A DNA stretch of 64,000 bases, taken from positions 496,001 through 560,000 of the forward strand of contig NZ_SHKR01000014.1 of assembly GCF_004217145.1 (NCBI RefSeq), read 5' to 3'. Positions within the stretch are counted from its first letter, which is position 1, and each line of letters starts with the position of its first letter. A model generated the notes under the pieces. That model worked only from the letters and a program-made list of their open reading frames with translations, had not been told where the DNA came from and made no database searches. The DNA is from Kribbella rubisoli (GTDB lineage Bacteria > Actinomycetota > Actinomycetes > Propionibacteriales > Kribbellaceae). This document shows, in pieces, positions 43,010 to 50,805 of the stretch. The position numbers and the translations under genes were made by a program.

Positions 43010-43024
43010 TGTGCTGAGAGCACA
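43010..43024. promoter_or_regulatory. palindrome in the dadA/pucR intergenic region
   Basis: TGTGCT-GAG-AGCACA is a perfect 6-3-6 palindrome 8 bases before the regulator start. It is a candidate site for the PucR-type regulator controlling both divergent genes. Confidence 0.45.
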
Positions 43025-43032
43025 ATAACCTG

Positions 43033-44571
43033 GTGATCACTGCGCCTGACCTGATTGCCGCCGTCGGCCCCGCCCTCTTCGAGATGGTGGTGACCGGCAA
43101 GGGCGACAGCGAGGTCCGTGACGTGTTCCTGGCTGACCCGCAGGAGGCTGCGACAGGTCAGCCAGGTGATCTGGTGCTCGGACTCGGTCTGCGCGACGCA
43201 GAGGACGCTGTGGAGCTCGTAGAGCGCTGTGCGGCCAGCAGCGCGTCCGGCGTCGTTCTGCGTACGGCGCTCGCCCACGAGCCGACCGTGCTCACCGCAG
43301 CGGAAAAGACCAGGCTCACCCTTGTCGCGCTGCAGCCGAGCGTCACGTGGGCGCATGTGGTGTGGCTGATGCGTGGCGTCATCGACCGCGCCGCCGCGCC
43401 GGACTCCCCTGCCGCCGGAGACGCCGGAGTACACCAGGAGCTGTTCGCACTGGCAGATGCGGCCGCAGCGATCGTCGATGCGCCAGTGACCATCGAGGAC
43501 AACCAGTCGCGGGTACTGGCGTACTCCTCTGGTCAGGACTTCACCGACCCGACCCGTGTGTCCACCATCGTCGGTCGTCGGGTGCCGGCCGAGGTGATTG
43601 CGCATTTCCGGGCCCGTGGAATCTTCCGGCGGCTGGCGCGGTCCAGCGAGCCGTTCCTGGTGCCGGACGGTCCGAATGGCATCCGCCCGCGTCTCGTCGT
43701 ACCGGTCCGGGCTGGTGGTGAGTGGCTGGGGTCTATCTGGGCTGTTGTCGACGGTCCGGTGAGTGATGCGGTCACTGCGGAGCTCAGCAACGCCGCATCC
43801 GTGTTGGCGTTGCACCTGTTGCGGTTGCGCGCTCAGGCCGACGTGGCGCGGCGGAGTGCGATCGATCGGCTGCGGACGATCCTGCGGCAGTTCTCACCGG
43901 ACAGTCCGGTCGACGTACGGCTCCCGCGGCAGCCGTGGCGGGTGGTGGCGCTCGGCTCGCCGGACGGGTACGACGTACCGCAGCAGCTGGACCTGTGGGA
44001 GTCGACCGGGCGTCGGCACGGGTGGAGCGAGCCGCAGCTGGCTGATCTGGACGGGACGGTGCTGGCCGTTGTCACGGACACGGACGGGCCAGGGTCGTGG
44101 AACTGGTTGCAGAAGCTCGTGCAGGAGCAGGCGCCGGGCACGTACGCGGCTGCCGGTGGTCCGGCGCGCGGTCCTGCCGATCTGCCGAGCTCACGGGCCG
44201 AGGCGGTCGAGTTGCTCGGTCTCGTACGGCGGGGTGTCGCGCCCGGGCCGGCGTTGCGGGTCGAAGAGGCGTGGCACGTGCTGACTGTTCACCGAGCGGT
44301 GACGTCGCTTGATACCACCAAGCTGGATGGTCCGCTCGCGACGTTGCTGCGGCACGACATCGACCATGACACGGGATACGTGGAAACGTTACAGGCGTGG
44401 CTTGATTATCCGGGGCAGCCGCAGCGGGCGGCGCGGGAGTTGCACCTGCATACGAACACGTTGCGGCATCGGATGAAGCGGATCGGGGAAATCGCGGAGC
44501 TGGATCTCTCGGATCCGCGCGAGCGGCTGGCGTTGCAGCTGCAGATCGCCGCCGTACGCACCGAGCACTGA
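43033..44571 (+). CDS. PucR family transcriptional regulator
   Basis: 512-residue regulator. The N-terminal PucR-type domain is followed by a GAF-like middle (about residues 140-270; QELFALADAAAAIVDAP, LVVPVRAGGEWLGSIW). The C-terminal helix-turn-helix has YPGQPQRAARELHLHTNTL then RHRMKRIGEI. Such regulators activate catabolic genes in response to purine, amino acid or other metabolites. It is divergent from dadA and probably controls it. The start is a GTG without a clear ribosome site. At its 3' side lies a run of four hairpins. Confidence 0.88.
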   Translation: MITAPDLIAAVGPALFEMVVTGKGDSEVRDVFLADPQEAATGQPGDLVLGLGLRDAEDAVELVERCAASSASGVVLRTALAHEPTVLTAAEKTRLTLVALQPSVTWAHVVWLMRGVIDRAAAPDSPAAGDAGVHQELFALADAAAAIVDAPVTIEDNQSRVLAYSSGQDFTDPTRVSTIVGRRVPAEVIAHFRARGIFRRLARSSEPFLVPDGPNGIRPRLVVPVRAGGEWLGSIWAVVDGPVSDAVTAELSNAASVLALHLLRLRAQADVARRSAIDRLRTILRQFSPDSPVDVRLPRQPWRVVALGSPDGYDVPQQLDLWESTGRRHGWSEPQLADLDGTVLAVVTDTDGPGSWNWLQKLVQEQAPGTYAAAGGPARGPADLPSSRAEAVELLGLVRRGVAPGPALRVEEAWHVLTVHRAVTSLDTTKLDGPLATLLRHDIDHDTGYVETLQAWLDYPGQPQRAARELHLHTNTLRHRMKRIGEIAELDLSDPRERLALQLQIAAVRTEH

Positions 44572-44641
44572 GCCGACACTGAGATGTACGCCACAGGCCC
44601 GTGTAACAAGGCTTCATATTCCGGCAACTGTTGGGCAACAT

Positions 44642-44778
44642 CCGGCTGACAGAGTCTTCCTTGTCAGCCGGTCCGGCCTTTCACCAGGAGGCCGGAACGG
44701 CTCGGGTCCGAGCTTTTCACCAGGAAGCTCGGGCCGTACGCAGGCCCGGCGATTGTCTGAGCGATCGCCGGGCCTGCG
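44642..44778 (+). ncRNA. candidate structured RNA: three hairpins and a terminator, two with identical loops
   Basis: Four consecutive hairpins. HP1: 10-base stem (44642-44651 and 44662-44671). HP2: 8-base stem (44672-44679 and 44689-44696) with loop TTCACCAGG. HP3: 11-base stem with one G-U pair (44705-44715 and 44725-44735), again with loop TTCACCAGG. HP4: perfect 15-base terminator stem (44739-44753 and 44764-44778) followed by GTATTTCT. HP2 and HP3 have different stem sequences but the same 9-base loop at the same place, as expected of a selected RNA element. It may be an independent small RNA or the 3' end of the PucR-gene mRNA. I know of no matching family. Confidence 0.5.
44739..44778 (+). 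terminator. terminator downstream of the PucR gene / hairpin array
   Basis: Perfect 15-base stem with a 10-base loop, then GTATTTCTCC. It lies 167 bases after the PucR stop codon and 20 bases before the end of the convergent flavoprotein gene. Confidence 0.85.
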
Positions 44779-44797
44779 GTATTTCTCCTACCGTTGC

Positions 44798-45814
44798 CTA
44801 GGACAACCGGTTGACGATGGTGCGGTAGACGCCGGGGAGTGCGGCGGCGGCCGGGACGATGCGTGGGGCGAGCAGCGGGCGGCTGCGGGCCCAGAGCAAC
44901 GATGCGGTCAGCAGGCGGCACTCCCAGGAGACGCGACGCCAGGCTGCTTCGTAGTCCTGCGGGCGGTTGGCGCGGATGCAGTCGACAAGCTCTGCGGAGG
45001 TGCGCAGGGCGACGGCGATGCCTTCACCGGTCAGCGCGTCGACGTACCCGGCGGCGTCACCTACCAGCAGGACATGGCCGGCCGTGCGCGCGTGCACACG
45101 CTGGCGGAGCGGACCGGCGCCCATCACCGCACTCGCCGCCTCGGCTCCCCGCAGGCGGCGCTCGAGCGCGGGAAAGGCGTCGAGATGCGAGTCGAAGGTG
45201 CCACGCGCGGAAGTGAGGATCGCGACGCCGACCAGGTCGTCGGCGACCGGCGTCACGTAGGCCTCACCGAGACGAGACCAGTAGACCTCGACAAGATCAG
45301 TCCAGGGAGCCACGGCGAAGTGCTGCCGAAGCCCACGACGTACCTCATCAGACTTTCCATCAGAGAGATCTAGTTGGCGGCGGATTGGGGAGTGGAGGCC
45401 GTCGGCGGCGGCTAGGTAGTGGGCGGTGTGGTTGGCGGCGGTTACCGAGGTGGTGTTTTGGGTGATGGGGCCGACTCGGTCGTGGATGACGGGGACGTTC
45501 AGTTCGGCTAGTCGCTTCAGGAGGGCTGACTGGAGGGTGGTGCGGCGTACTCCGAGACCGGGTCCGGCGGTGAAGCGGGCGTCTACCTGGTGGGTGGCGT
45601 CTACGTAGCGGATTCCGTGGAACGGGCGGCCGGAAAGTTCCACGCCCAGGCGGGTCAGGTATTCGACGGCGCTGTGGGCGATCCCCTCGCCGCACGCTTT
45701 GTCGATAGGGCCGGAGCGCGGCTCGACAACGACTACCGACAGGCCGGCCAGGGCAGCCCGGATCGCAGTAGCCGCCCCGGCCGGACCCGCGCCCGCAACG
45801 AGTAGGTCGATCAC
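44798..45814 (-). CDS. FAD-dependent geranylgeranyl reductase/hydroxylase family protein (SrsC-like position)
   Basis: 338-residue flavoprotein of the geranylgeranyl-reductase/PHBH-like group. The FAD motif GAGPAGAATA lies at residues 8-17. CGEGIAHSA follows at about 42-50, and GDAAGYVDALTGEGIAVAL is the second FAD motif. In Streptomyces griseus srsC encodes the FAD hydroxylase of the phenolic lipid operon srsABC (established); here the order PKS - methyltransferase - flavoprotein is the same, but whether it hydroxylates a ring or reduces double bonds is open. Its GTG shares GTGA with the stop of the upstream methyltransferase gene. Confidence 0.82.
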   Translation of the reverse strand: MIDLLVAGAGPAGAATAIRAALAGLSVVVVEPRSGPIDKACGEGIAHSAVEYLTRLGVELSGRPFHGIRYVDATHQVDARFTAGPGLGVRRTTLQSALLKRLAELNVPVIHDRVGPITQNTTSVTAANHTAHYLAAADGLHSPIRRQLDLSDGKSDEVRRGLRQHFAVAPWTDLVEVYWSRLGEAYVTPVADDLVGVAILTSARGTFDSHLDAFPALERRLRGAEAASAVMGAGPLRQRVHARTAGHVLLVGDAAGYVDALTGEGIAVALRTSAELVDCIRANRPQDYEAAWRRVSWECRLLTASLLWARSRPLLAPRIVPAAAALPGVYRTIVNRLS

Positions 45815-46323
45815 TTGACCAGCGCGGAGTTGAGTGCGGTCTCCTCGGTGCGAATGCGGACGGCGAGCAGCGGGATGTTCAACACAGTGAAGACCAGTGC
45901 TGTGATCCACGCGGTGTGGACCAGCGGCAGCGCGATCCCCTCCGCGACCACCGCCACATAGTTGGGATGCCGGATCCACCGATACGGGCCGCCGGCAACC
46001 AACCGCAGCCCCGGTACGACGATCACGCGCGTGTTCCACTGGTGTCCGAGGACCGAGATGCACCACCACCGCAACCCCTGCGCGAGCACCACCACGACCA
46101 GCATCGTCCACCCCAGCCACGGGATGAACGGCCGGTGCAACGCCTCCACCATGCACGCGGCCAGCAGTCCGGTGTGCAGCACCACCATGAACGGATAGTG
46201 CCCGCGCCCGGACTCCACCCCGCCCCGAGCGAAGCTCCACTTCGCGTTCCGCAGCGACACCACGAGCTCGGCCACGCGCTCGCACGCAACCAGGATCACC
46301 AGGCCCAGATACCAGCCGTACAT
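45811..46323 (-). CDS. isoprenylcysteine carboxyl methyltransferase-like membrane methyltransferase (SrsB-like position)
   Basis: 170-residue membrane protein with four hydrophobic segments and the ICMT/phospholipid methyltransferase signature GGPYRWIRHPNYVAV near residues 110-124, where SAM is bound. In srsABC the equivalent gene methylates an alkylresorcinol. The start is uncertain by two codons; the ATG overlapping the PKS stop as TGATG is preferred to two in-frame GTG codons just before it. It is coupled on both sides. Confidence 0.85.
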   Translation of the reverse strand: MYGWYLGLVILVACERVAELVVSLRNAKWSFARGGVESGRGHYPFMVVLHTGLLAACMVEALHRPFIPWLGWTMLVVVVLAQGLRWWCISVLGHQWNTRVIVVPGLRLVAGGPYRWIRHPNYVAVVAEGIALPLVHTAWITALVFTVLNIPLLAVRIRTEETALNSALVK

Positions 46324-47375
46324 CACCACTCCATCAGCACGAGCTCGGAACAGAAACCAGGTCCCATCGCCAGCAGCACGCCCGGACCCTCAGGAGAAGG
46401 ATCCAGCTTGAGCGTGTCACCGAGCACGTGCAGCACCGAGGACGACGACAAGTTGCCGACCGCATCCAGCGAGGTCCAGGTCAGATCCAGCGCTCCCGGT
46501 CGCAGCTCCAGCGTCTCGGACACCGCATCCAGCACCTTCGGTCCACCCGGGTGACTCACCCACGTACCGATCTCCGGCACGGTCAGCCCGTGATCCTCGA
46601 GGAACCCCCGGACGTCACCGCCCAGATACTTGCGCACCACCTCAGGCACGTCCGCCCCGAGCACGATCCGGAATCCGCCCGACCCGATGTCCCACCCCAT
46701 CACCCGCTCCGAGTCCGGGTACAGCCGCGACCGCGTCGCCACCACCGAAGGCCCGGACGCGAGCGGATGCTCCGACCCCGTCAGTACCACCGCAGCCGCG
46801 CCGTCCCCGAACAACGCTCCACCCACCAGGTTCGGCAACGAGGCGTCGTCCCGCTGCAATGTCAACGAGCACAGCTCCACCGACAGCAGTACGGCGACCT
46901 GCGTCGGCCAGGCCGTCAGGTAATCGTGCAGCCGCGCAATCCCCGCTGCTCCCCCGACGCACCCGAGCCCGAACAACGGCAGCCGCTTCACGTCCTCCCG
47001 CAGCCCGAGCCGCATCGCCACCCGCGCATCGATCGACGGAGCCGCCACCCCGGTGACCGTCGTGAACATCAGTACGTCGACGTCGTCCAGCGCCAGCCCC
47101 GCGTCCTTCACCGCCCCCGCGACCGCCTCCGCGCCGAGCTCGACAGCCGTCGCGATCCACTCGTCGTTCGCCTCACCGAAGTCCTTCAAAGCGGCGTACC
47201 GCTCCAGCGGCAACGCGAGATGCCGATAGGACACCCCCGCATTCGCGTGCAGCCGTCGCAGCAGCGCAGAACTCCGGCCGTCCGGCAGACAGATCGAGGC
47301 GAACGCCTCCGTCAGCGAAGACTGCGGATAGCGGTACGGCGGGAGCGCGGGCCGGACCGCTGCGATCCGCGTCAT
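46323..47375 (-). CDS. type III polyketide synthase (SrsA/alkylresorcinol synthase-like)
   Basis: 350-residue chalcone-synthase-fold enzyme that extends an acyl starter with malonyl units without a carrier protein. The catalytic triad is Cys139 in GLGCVGGAAG, His275 in VSHPGGPK and Asn308 in AVGNLSSSS. The following methyltransferase and flavoprotein genes suggest a long-chain phenolic lipid (alkylresorcinol or alkylpyrone) product, as for srsA. The ATG lies only 18 bases from the start of the divergent prenyltransferase gene. Confidence 0.9.
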   Translation of the reverse strand: MTRIAAVRPALPPYRYPQSSLTEAFASICLPDGRSSALLRRLHANAGVSYRHLALPLERYAALKDFGEANDEWIATAVELGAEAVAGAVKDAGLALDDVDVLMFTTVTGVAAPSIDARVAMRLGLREDVKRLPLFGLGCVGGAAGIARLHDYLTAWPTQVAVLLSVELCSLTLQRDDASLPNLVGGALFGDGAAAVVLTGSEHPLASGPSVVATRSRLYPDSERVMGWDIGSGGFRIVLGADVPEVVRKYLGGDVRGFLEDHGLTVPEIGTWVSHPGGPKVLDAVSETLELRPGALDLTWTSLDAVGNLSSSSVLHVLGDTLKLDPSPEGPGVLLAMGPGFCSELVLMEW

Positions 47376-47393
47376 CGTGGCATCGTTACGTCG

Positions 47394-48197
47394 GTGAAGA
47401 CCGTCAAAGGTCTGGCTCTTGCCTGCCACCCCGGGCCCACTGTCGCCGTGACCGCTCTGGTCACGGCTGTCGCCTGGTCGGCCGGGCGAAGTCCGGCCGG
47501 GTGTCTCCTCGTCGCAGCAACGATCCTCACCGGCCACCTCTCGATCGGCTGGAGCAATGACGCGATTGATGCCGCCCGCGACACCATTGTGAACCGCCGG
47601 GACAAGCCCGTGGTGCGCGGACTGGTGAGTCGCCGGACGCTCGCGATCGGCGCCGGCATCATGTTGGTCGTCACGATTCCGGTCTCCCTTGCCAACGGAC
47701 TGGCGGCCGGCCTGGTTCATCTGCTCTTCGTCGCCTGCGCCTGGGCGTACAACCTGGGCCTCAAGTCGACCGTGATCTCCTGGCTCCCGTATGCCGTCGC
47801 GTTCGGCGCGCTGCCCTCGTTCGTGACGCTCGGTACCGCACAGGTCTGGGCGCCGTGGTGGGCCACCGCCGCGGGCGCTCTTCTGGGGATCGGTGCCCAT
47901 TTGGCAAACGTCGTACCCGATCTGGCCGACGACCTCGCGACCGGCGTACGGGGGTGGCCACAGCGGCTCGGGTCCTACGCCCGCCTGCTCGCTCCGCTCC
48001 CGCTCGCACTCGCGACCGGGCTCTTGGTGATCGCGCCCGCCGGGGCGATCGGCATCGTCGGCTGGATCGCGCTCGTCGTCGTCGCGGCACTGCTCGTCAC
48101 GATCCTGCTCTGGCGCAACGCGCCGTTCCTGGTCACGATCGCCATCGCCGCGGTCAGCATCATCACGCTGGTGTTGCGCGGTGACGCACTGATCTAG
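47394..48197 (+). CDS. UbiA family prenyltransferase
   Basis: 267-residue polytopic protein with eight or so membrane segments. The first Asp-rich motif (SNDAIDAARD, with RDKP after it) and the second (VVPDLADDLATG) should bind Mg-prenyl diphosphate. The N-terminal ACHPGPTVAVTAL is typical of the UbiA/EboC-like group. It would attach a prenyl chain to an aromatic acceptor; the neighbouring phenolic-lipid genes offer such an acceptor (inference). GTG start; the 3' end overlaps the convergent LysR gene by 35 bases. Confidence 0.86.
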   Translation: MKTVKGLALACHPGPTVAVTALVTAVAWSAGRSPAGCLLVAATILTGHLSIGWSNDAIDAARDTIVNRRDKPVVRGLVSRRTLAIGAGIMLVVTIPVSLANGLAAGLVHLLFVACAWAYNLGLKSTVISWLPYAVAFGALPSFVTLGTAQVWAPWWATAAGALLGIGAHLANVVPDLADDLATGVRGWPQRLGSYARLLAPLPLALATGLLVIAPAGAIGIVGWIALVVVAALLVTILLWRNAPFLVTIAIAAVSIITLVLRGDALI

Positions 48198-49086
48198 CCG
48201 GCGCCTGCGGATCGAGCACGGCGTCCGGCTTCAGCGGCGCGTTGCTGCCGAGGATCGCTGCCGTCAGCGCCTCGGCCGGCTCCTTCGCGGCCCGCGGGTT
48301 CGTGATCAGCACCAGGTCGATCGAAGGCAACTCCGGCAGGCCCGCGCTCGGCGGCGGCTCGACCAGGTCCGCGGGCATCAGCGACCGCGCGAAGATCGCG
48401 ATCCCCAGCCCGGCCCGGACAGCCGCGAGTACGCCGTTGACGCCGCGCACGATGCACGTGATCCGGCAGGTGCGGCCGGCCTGTTCGAGCGACTGCACGC
48501 CGAGCGACCGGCTCAGCGACGGCGCCTGGTACGCGACCAGCGGCACCGGTCCGTCGGGCGCGATCCGGGTCCCCGCGATACCGGCCCAGACGAGCGGATC
48601 ACGTCGTACCAGCCGGCCGTTGGGCTCGTAGCCGCCGCCGGCGCCGTGCTTCACGTAGGCGAGGTCGAGGTGGCCGGACTCGACCCGGCGGAGCAGGTTC
48701 GGGCTCTGGGCAACGGTCAGCTCGAGGTCGATCCGCGGGTACAGCTGACGGAAGTCGCGCAGGATCTTCGGCAGCGGAGTGAGCGCGAGGTCGTCGGTCA
48801 CGCCGAACCGCAGCCGGCCGCGGAGTTCGGAGCCGGTGAAGTACCCGGCGGCCTCTTCGTGCGCGGCCAGGATGGTCCGGGCGAATCCGGCCATCGCCTC
48901 GCCGTCCGCGGTCAGGGTGACAGTGCGGGTGTCACGGACGAAGAGCGGTCGCCCGACGGCCACCTCGAGTTTGCGGACATGTTGGCTCACCGTGGGCTGC
49001 CGGATGCCCAGCCGCTCGGCGGCCTGCGTGAAGCTGAGCGACTGCGCCACCGCCAGGAACGTGCGCAGCTGGTCCGGGTCGTACAT
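48163..49086 (-). CDS. LysR family transcriptional regulator
   Basis: 307-residue LysR-type regulator. The N-terminal winged helix is complete (LRTFLAVAQSLSFTQAAERL, then GIRQPTVSQHVRKLE), followed by the two-lobed effector domain. It is divergent from an MFS exporter gene; a T-N11-A type palindrome lies between them, so it most likely controls that exporter and itself. The end overlaps the UbiA gene by 35 bases. Confidence 0.92.
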   Translation of the reverse strand: MYDPDQLRTFLAVAQSLSFTQAAERLGIRQPTVSQHVRKLEVAVGRPLFVRDTRTVTLTADGEAMAGFARTILAAHEEAAGYFTGSELRGRLRFGVTDDLALTPLPKILRDFRQLYPRIDLELTVAQSPNLLRRVESGHLDLAYVKHGAGGGYEPNGRLVRRDPLVWAGIAGTRIAPDGPVPLVAYQAPSLSRSLGVQSLEQAGRTCRITCIVRGVNGVLAAVRAGLGIAIFARSLMPADLVEPPPSAGLPELPSIDLVLITNPRAAKEPAEALTAAILGSNAPLKPDAVLDPQAPARSVRHRATPA

Positions 49087-49111
49087 CGATTCACCCCTTC
49101 ATTACGTGACG

Positions 49112-49126
49112 CTATAAGACTAATAG
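49112..49126. promoter_or_regulatory. LysR-type operator palindrome
   Basis: CTATAAGACTAATAG is an interrupted palindrome (CTAT..AG.CT..ATAG) with T-N11-A geometry in an AT-rich patch between the LysR and MFS genes, 26 bases from the LysR start. Confidence 0.55.
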
Positions 49127-49211
49127 GAGTAATTCGCTGGGGGAATCCAGTACCTAACCGTGAGGATGGAGGTGTCCTCCCCTGACCAGTCCACACGCGT
49201 AGGGATCGCTC

Positions 49212-50744
49212 TTGACCACCCGGGCCACCTCCGGTTCTGTCCCGTCCACCGATTTCCACCTCCACCGCACCACCGACCGCACCGAGTTCCGGGAGTCGCA
49301 GCGCCGCCCGGGCTTCAAGGACACCTTCAGCGCGCTGCGGGTCCGCAACTTCCGTCTCCTGGTCAGCGGACTGCTGGTCGTCTCGACCGGCGGCTGGATC
49401 CAGCGCATCGCGCAGGACTGGCTGGTGCTCACACTCACCGGCAGCGCGACCGCGGTCGGCATCACGACCGCGCTGCAGTTCACCCCCACCCTCCTGCTCG
49501 GCCTGTACGGCGGCGTCATCGCGGATCGCTTCCCGAAGCGGAAGGTCCTGCTCGCCACCCAGACCACCTTCGGAACCTGTGCCGCCGTCCTCGCGACGGT
49601 CGCGTTCACCGGCCACGTCCAGGTCTGGCACGTCTACACGATGGCGTTCGTCCTGGGTCTCGCGACCGCGGTCGACAACCCGACCCGCCAGTCGTTCGTC
49701 ACCGAGATCGTCCCCCGCGACACGGTGCGGAACGCGATCAGCATGGTGTCGTCGACGTTCCAGCTCGGCAGCATGGTCGGCCCGGCGCTCGGCGGCGTAC
49801 TGCTCGGCGTCCTCGGTACGCCGTGGGCGTTCGCGATCAACGCCTGCACGTTCTTCGCCTCGATCAGCGCGCTGCTGCGGATGCGGGAGAGCGAGATGCC
49901 CGGATACCACGCGGCCCGCAAGGCGAGCGCGGGGATCCGGATCCGGGACGGCCTGCGCGACGGCGTGCTGTATGCGTTCCACGAGCCGGCCGTGCGGTGG
50001 GCGATCGCGCTCGTCGGGATCTACGGCATGTTCACGATCAGCCTGGCGGTCACGCTGACCGCCTTCGCCGACCGGGTCTTCCAGATCGGCGCTTCGGGGT
50101 ACGGCATCCTGAACTCGGTCGTCGCGTTCGGCGCACTGGCGGGTGCGCTGCTGTCGGCCCGCCGTGTGCGGCCGACCCGGCTGCGCAACCTGATCGGTAT
50201 CGCGTGCCTGCTGACGATCACCGAAGTACTCGCCGCGATCCAACCGTCGCTGTGGACCTTCATCCCGGTCCTCGCGTCGATGGGTATGGCGACCCTGATG
50301 TTCCTGACCGCGGCCCAGTCGATGGTCCAGTTGACCACTCCGGACGGCCTGCGCGGCCGGGTCTCCGGGATCTACAACCTGGTCTTCATCGGGGGCGGCG
50401 CGATCGGCGGGCCGACGGTCGGGTTCCTCGCACAGCACTTCGGGGCGCGGTCGGCGCTGCTGCTCGCCGGGCTGATCCCGGCGGTGGCGACGATCGCGAT
50501 CGGCCTGCGGCTGCGGCGGGACGGCCAGTTCCGGCTGGTCCTCGTCCGGACCAGGTCCCCGTGGCACCAGGTCCCGCTCCGGCTCAACCTGCAGCAGGCG
50601 GAGATCATGCTCGCTGCCCCGGCGGCGACCACTCCCATCACCCGTACGTCGCGCCCGTTCGTCCTGGGCCGTCGTCAGCACGCGCGGATGGACTCGCACC
50701 TGCGTCCGAGCCGCGCACGTCGCCGCCCGCAACACCACACATAG
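49212..50744 (+). CDS. MFS exporter (EntS/transmembrane secretion effector type)
   Basis: 510-residue major facilitator with twelve predicted membrane segments and a basic, soluble C-terminal tail of about 80 residues. The pattern FRLLVSGLLVVSTGGWIQRI, ADRFPKRKVL and NPTRQSFV fits the MFS_3/EntS group of proton-driven drug or siderophore exporters. A TTG start with AGGGAT upstream is used; there is no better start before the first helix. Divergent from LysR. A bidirectional terminator follows. Confidence 0.88.
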   Translation: MTTRATSGSVPSTDFHLHRTTDRTEFRESQRRPGFKDTFSALRVRNFRLLVSGLLVVSTGGWIQRIAQDWLVLTLTGSATAVGITTALQFTPTLLLGLYGGVIADRFPKRKVLLATQTTFGTCAAVLATVAFTGHVQVWHVYTMAFVLGLATAVDNPTRQSFVTEIVPRDTVRNAISMVSSTFQLGSMVGPALGGVLLGVLGTPWAFAINACTFFASISALLRMRESEMPGYHAARKASAGIRIRDGLRDGVLYAFHEPAVRWAIALVGIYGMFTISLAVTLTAFADRVFQIGASGYGILNSVVAFGALAGALLSARRVRPTRLRNLIGIACLLTITEVLAAIQPSLWTFIPVLASMGMATLMFLTAAQSMVQLTTPDGLRGRVSGIYNLVFIGGGAIGGPTVGFLAQHFGARSALLLAGLIPAVATIAIGLRLRRDGQFRLVLVRTRSPWHQVPLRLNLQQAEIMLAAPAATTPITRTSRPFVLGRRQHARMDSHLRPSRARRRPQHHT

Positions 50745-50746
50745 CA

Positions 50747-50798
50747 CCCGGGGCAGGTCCGAGCTGCTGCCTTCCACTCGGATCGGACCTGCCCCGGG
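50747..50798. terminator. bidirectional terminator between the MFS and lysyl-oxidase-like genes
   Basis: Perfect 16-base stem (50747-50762 and 50783-50798) with a 20-base loop, 2 bases after the MFS stop and 7 bases from the end of the opposing gene. Confidence 0.88.
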
Positions 50799-50805
50799 CA
50801 TCTAC

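Noticed and set aside
44798-46285. A 495-residue flavoprotein with an extra N-terminal domain
   Set aside because: The extra part is a shadow of the methyltransferase gene; the FAD motif begins 8 residues after the GTG at 45814.
46428-47393. An extended UbiA protein starting inside the PKS gene
   Set aside because: The upstream part is Arg/Pro-rich shadow sequence; the family N-terminus begins at 47394.
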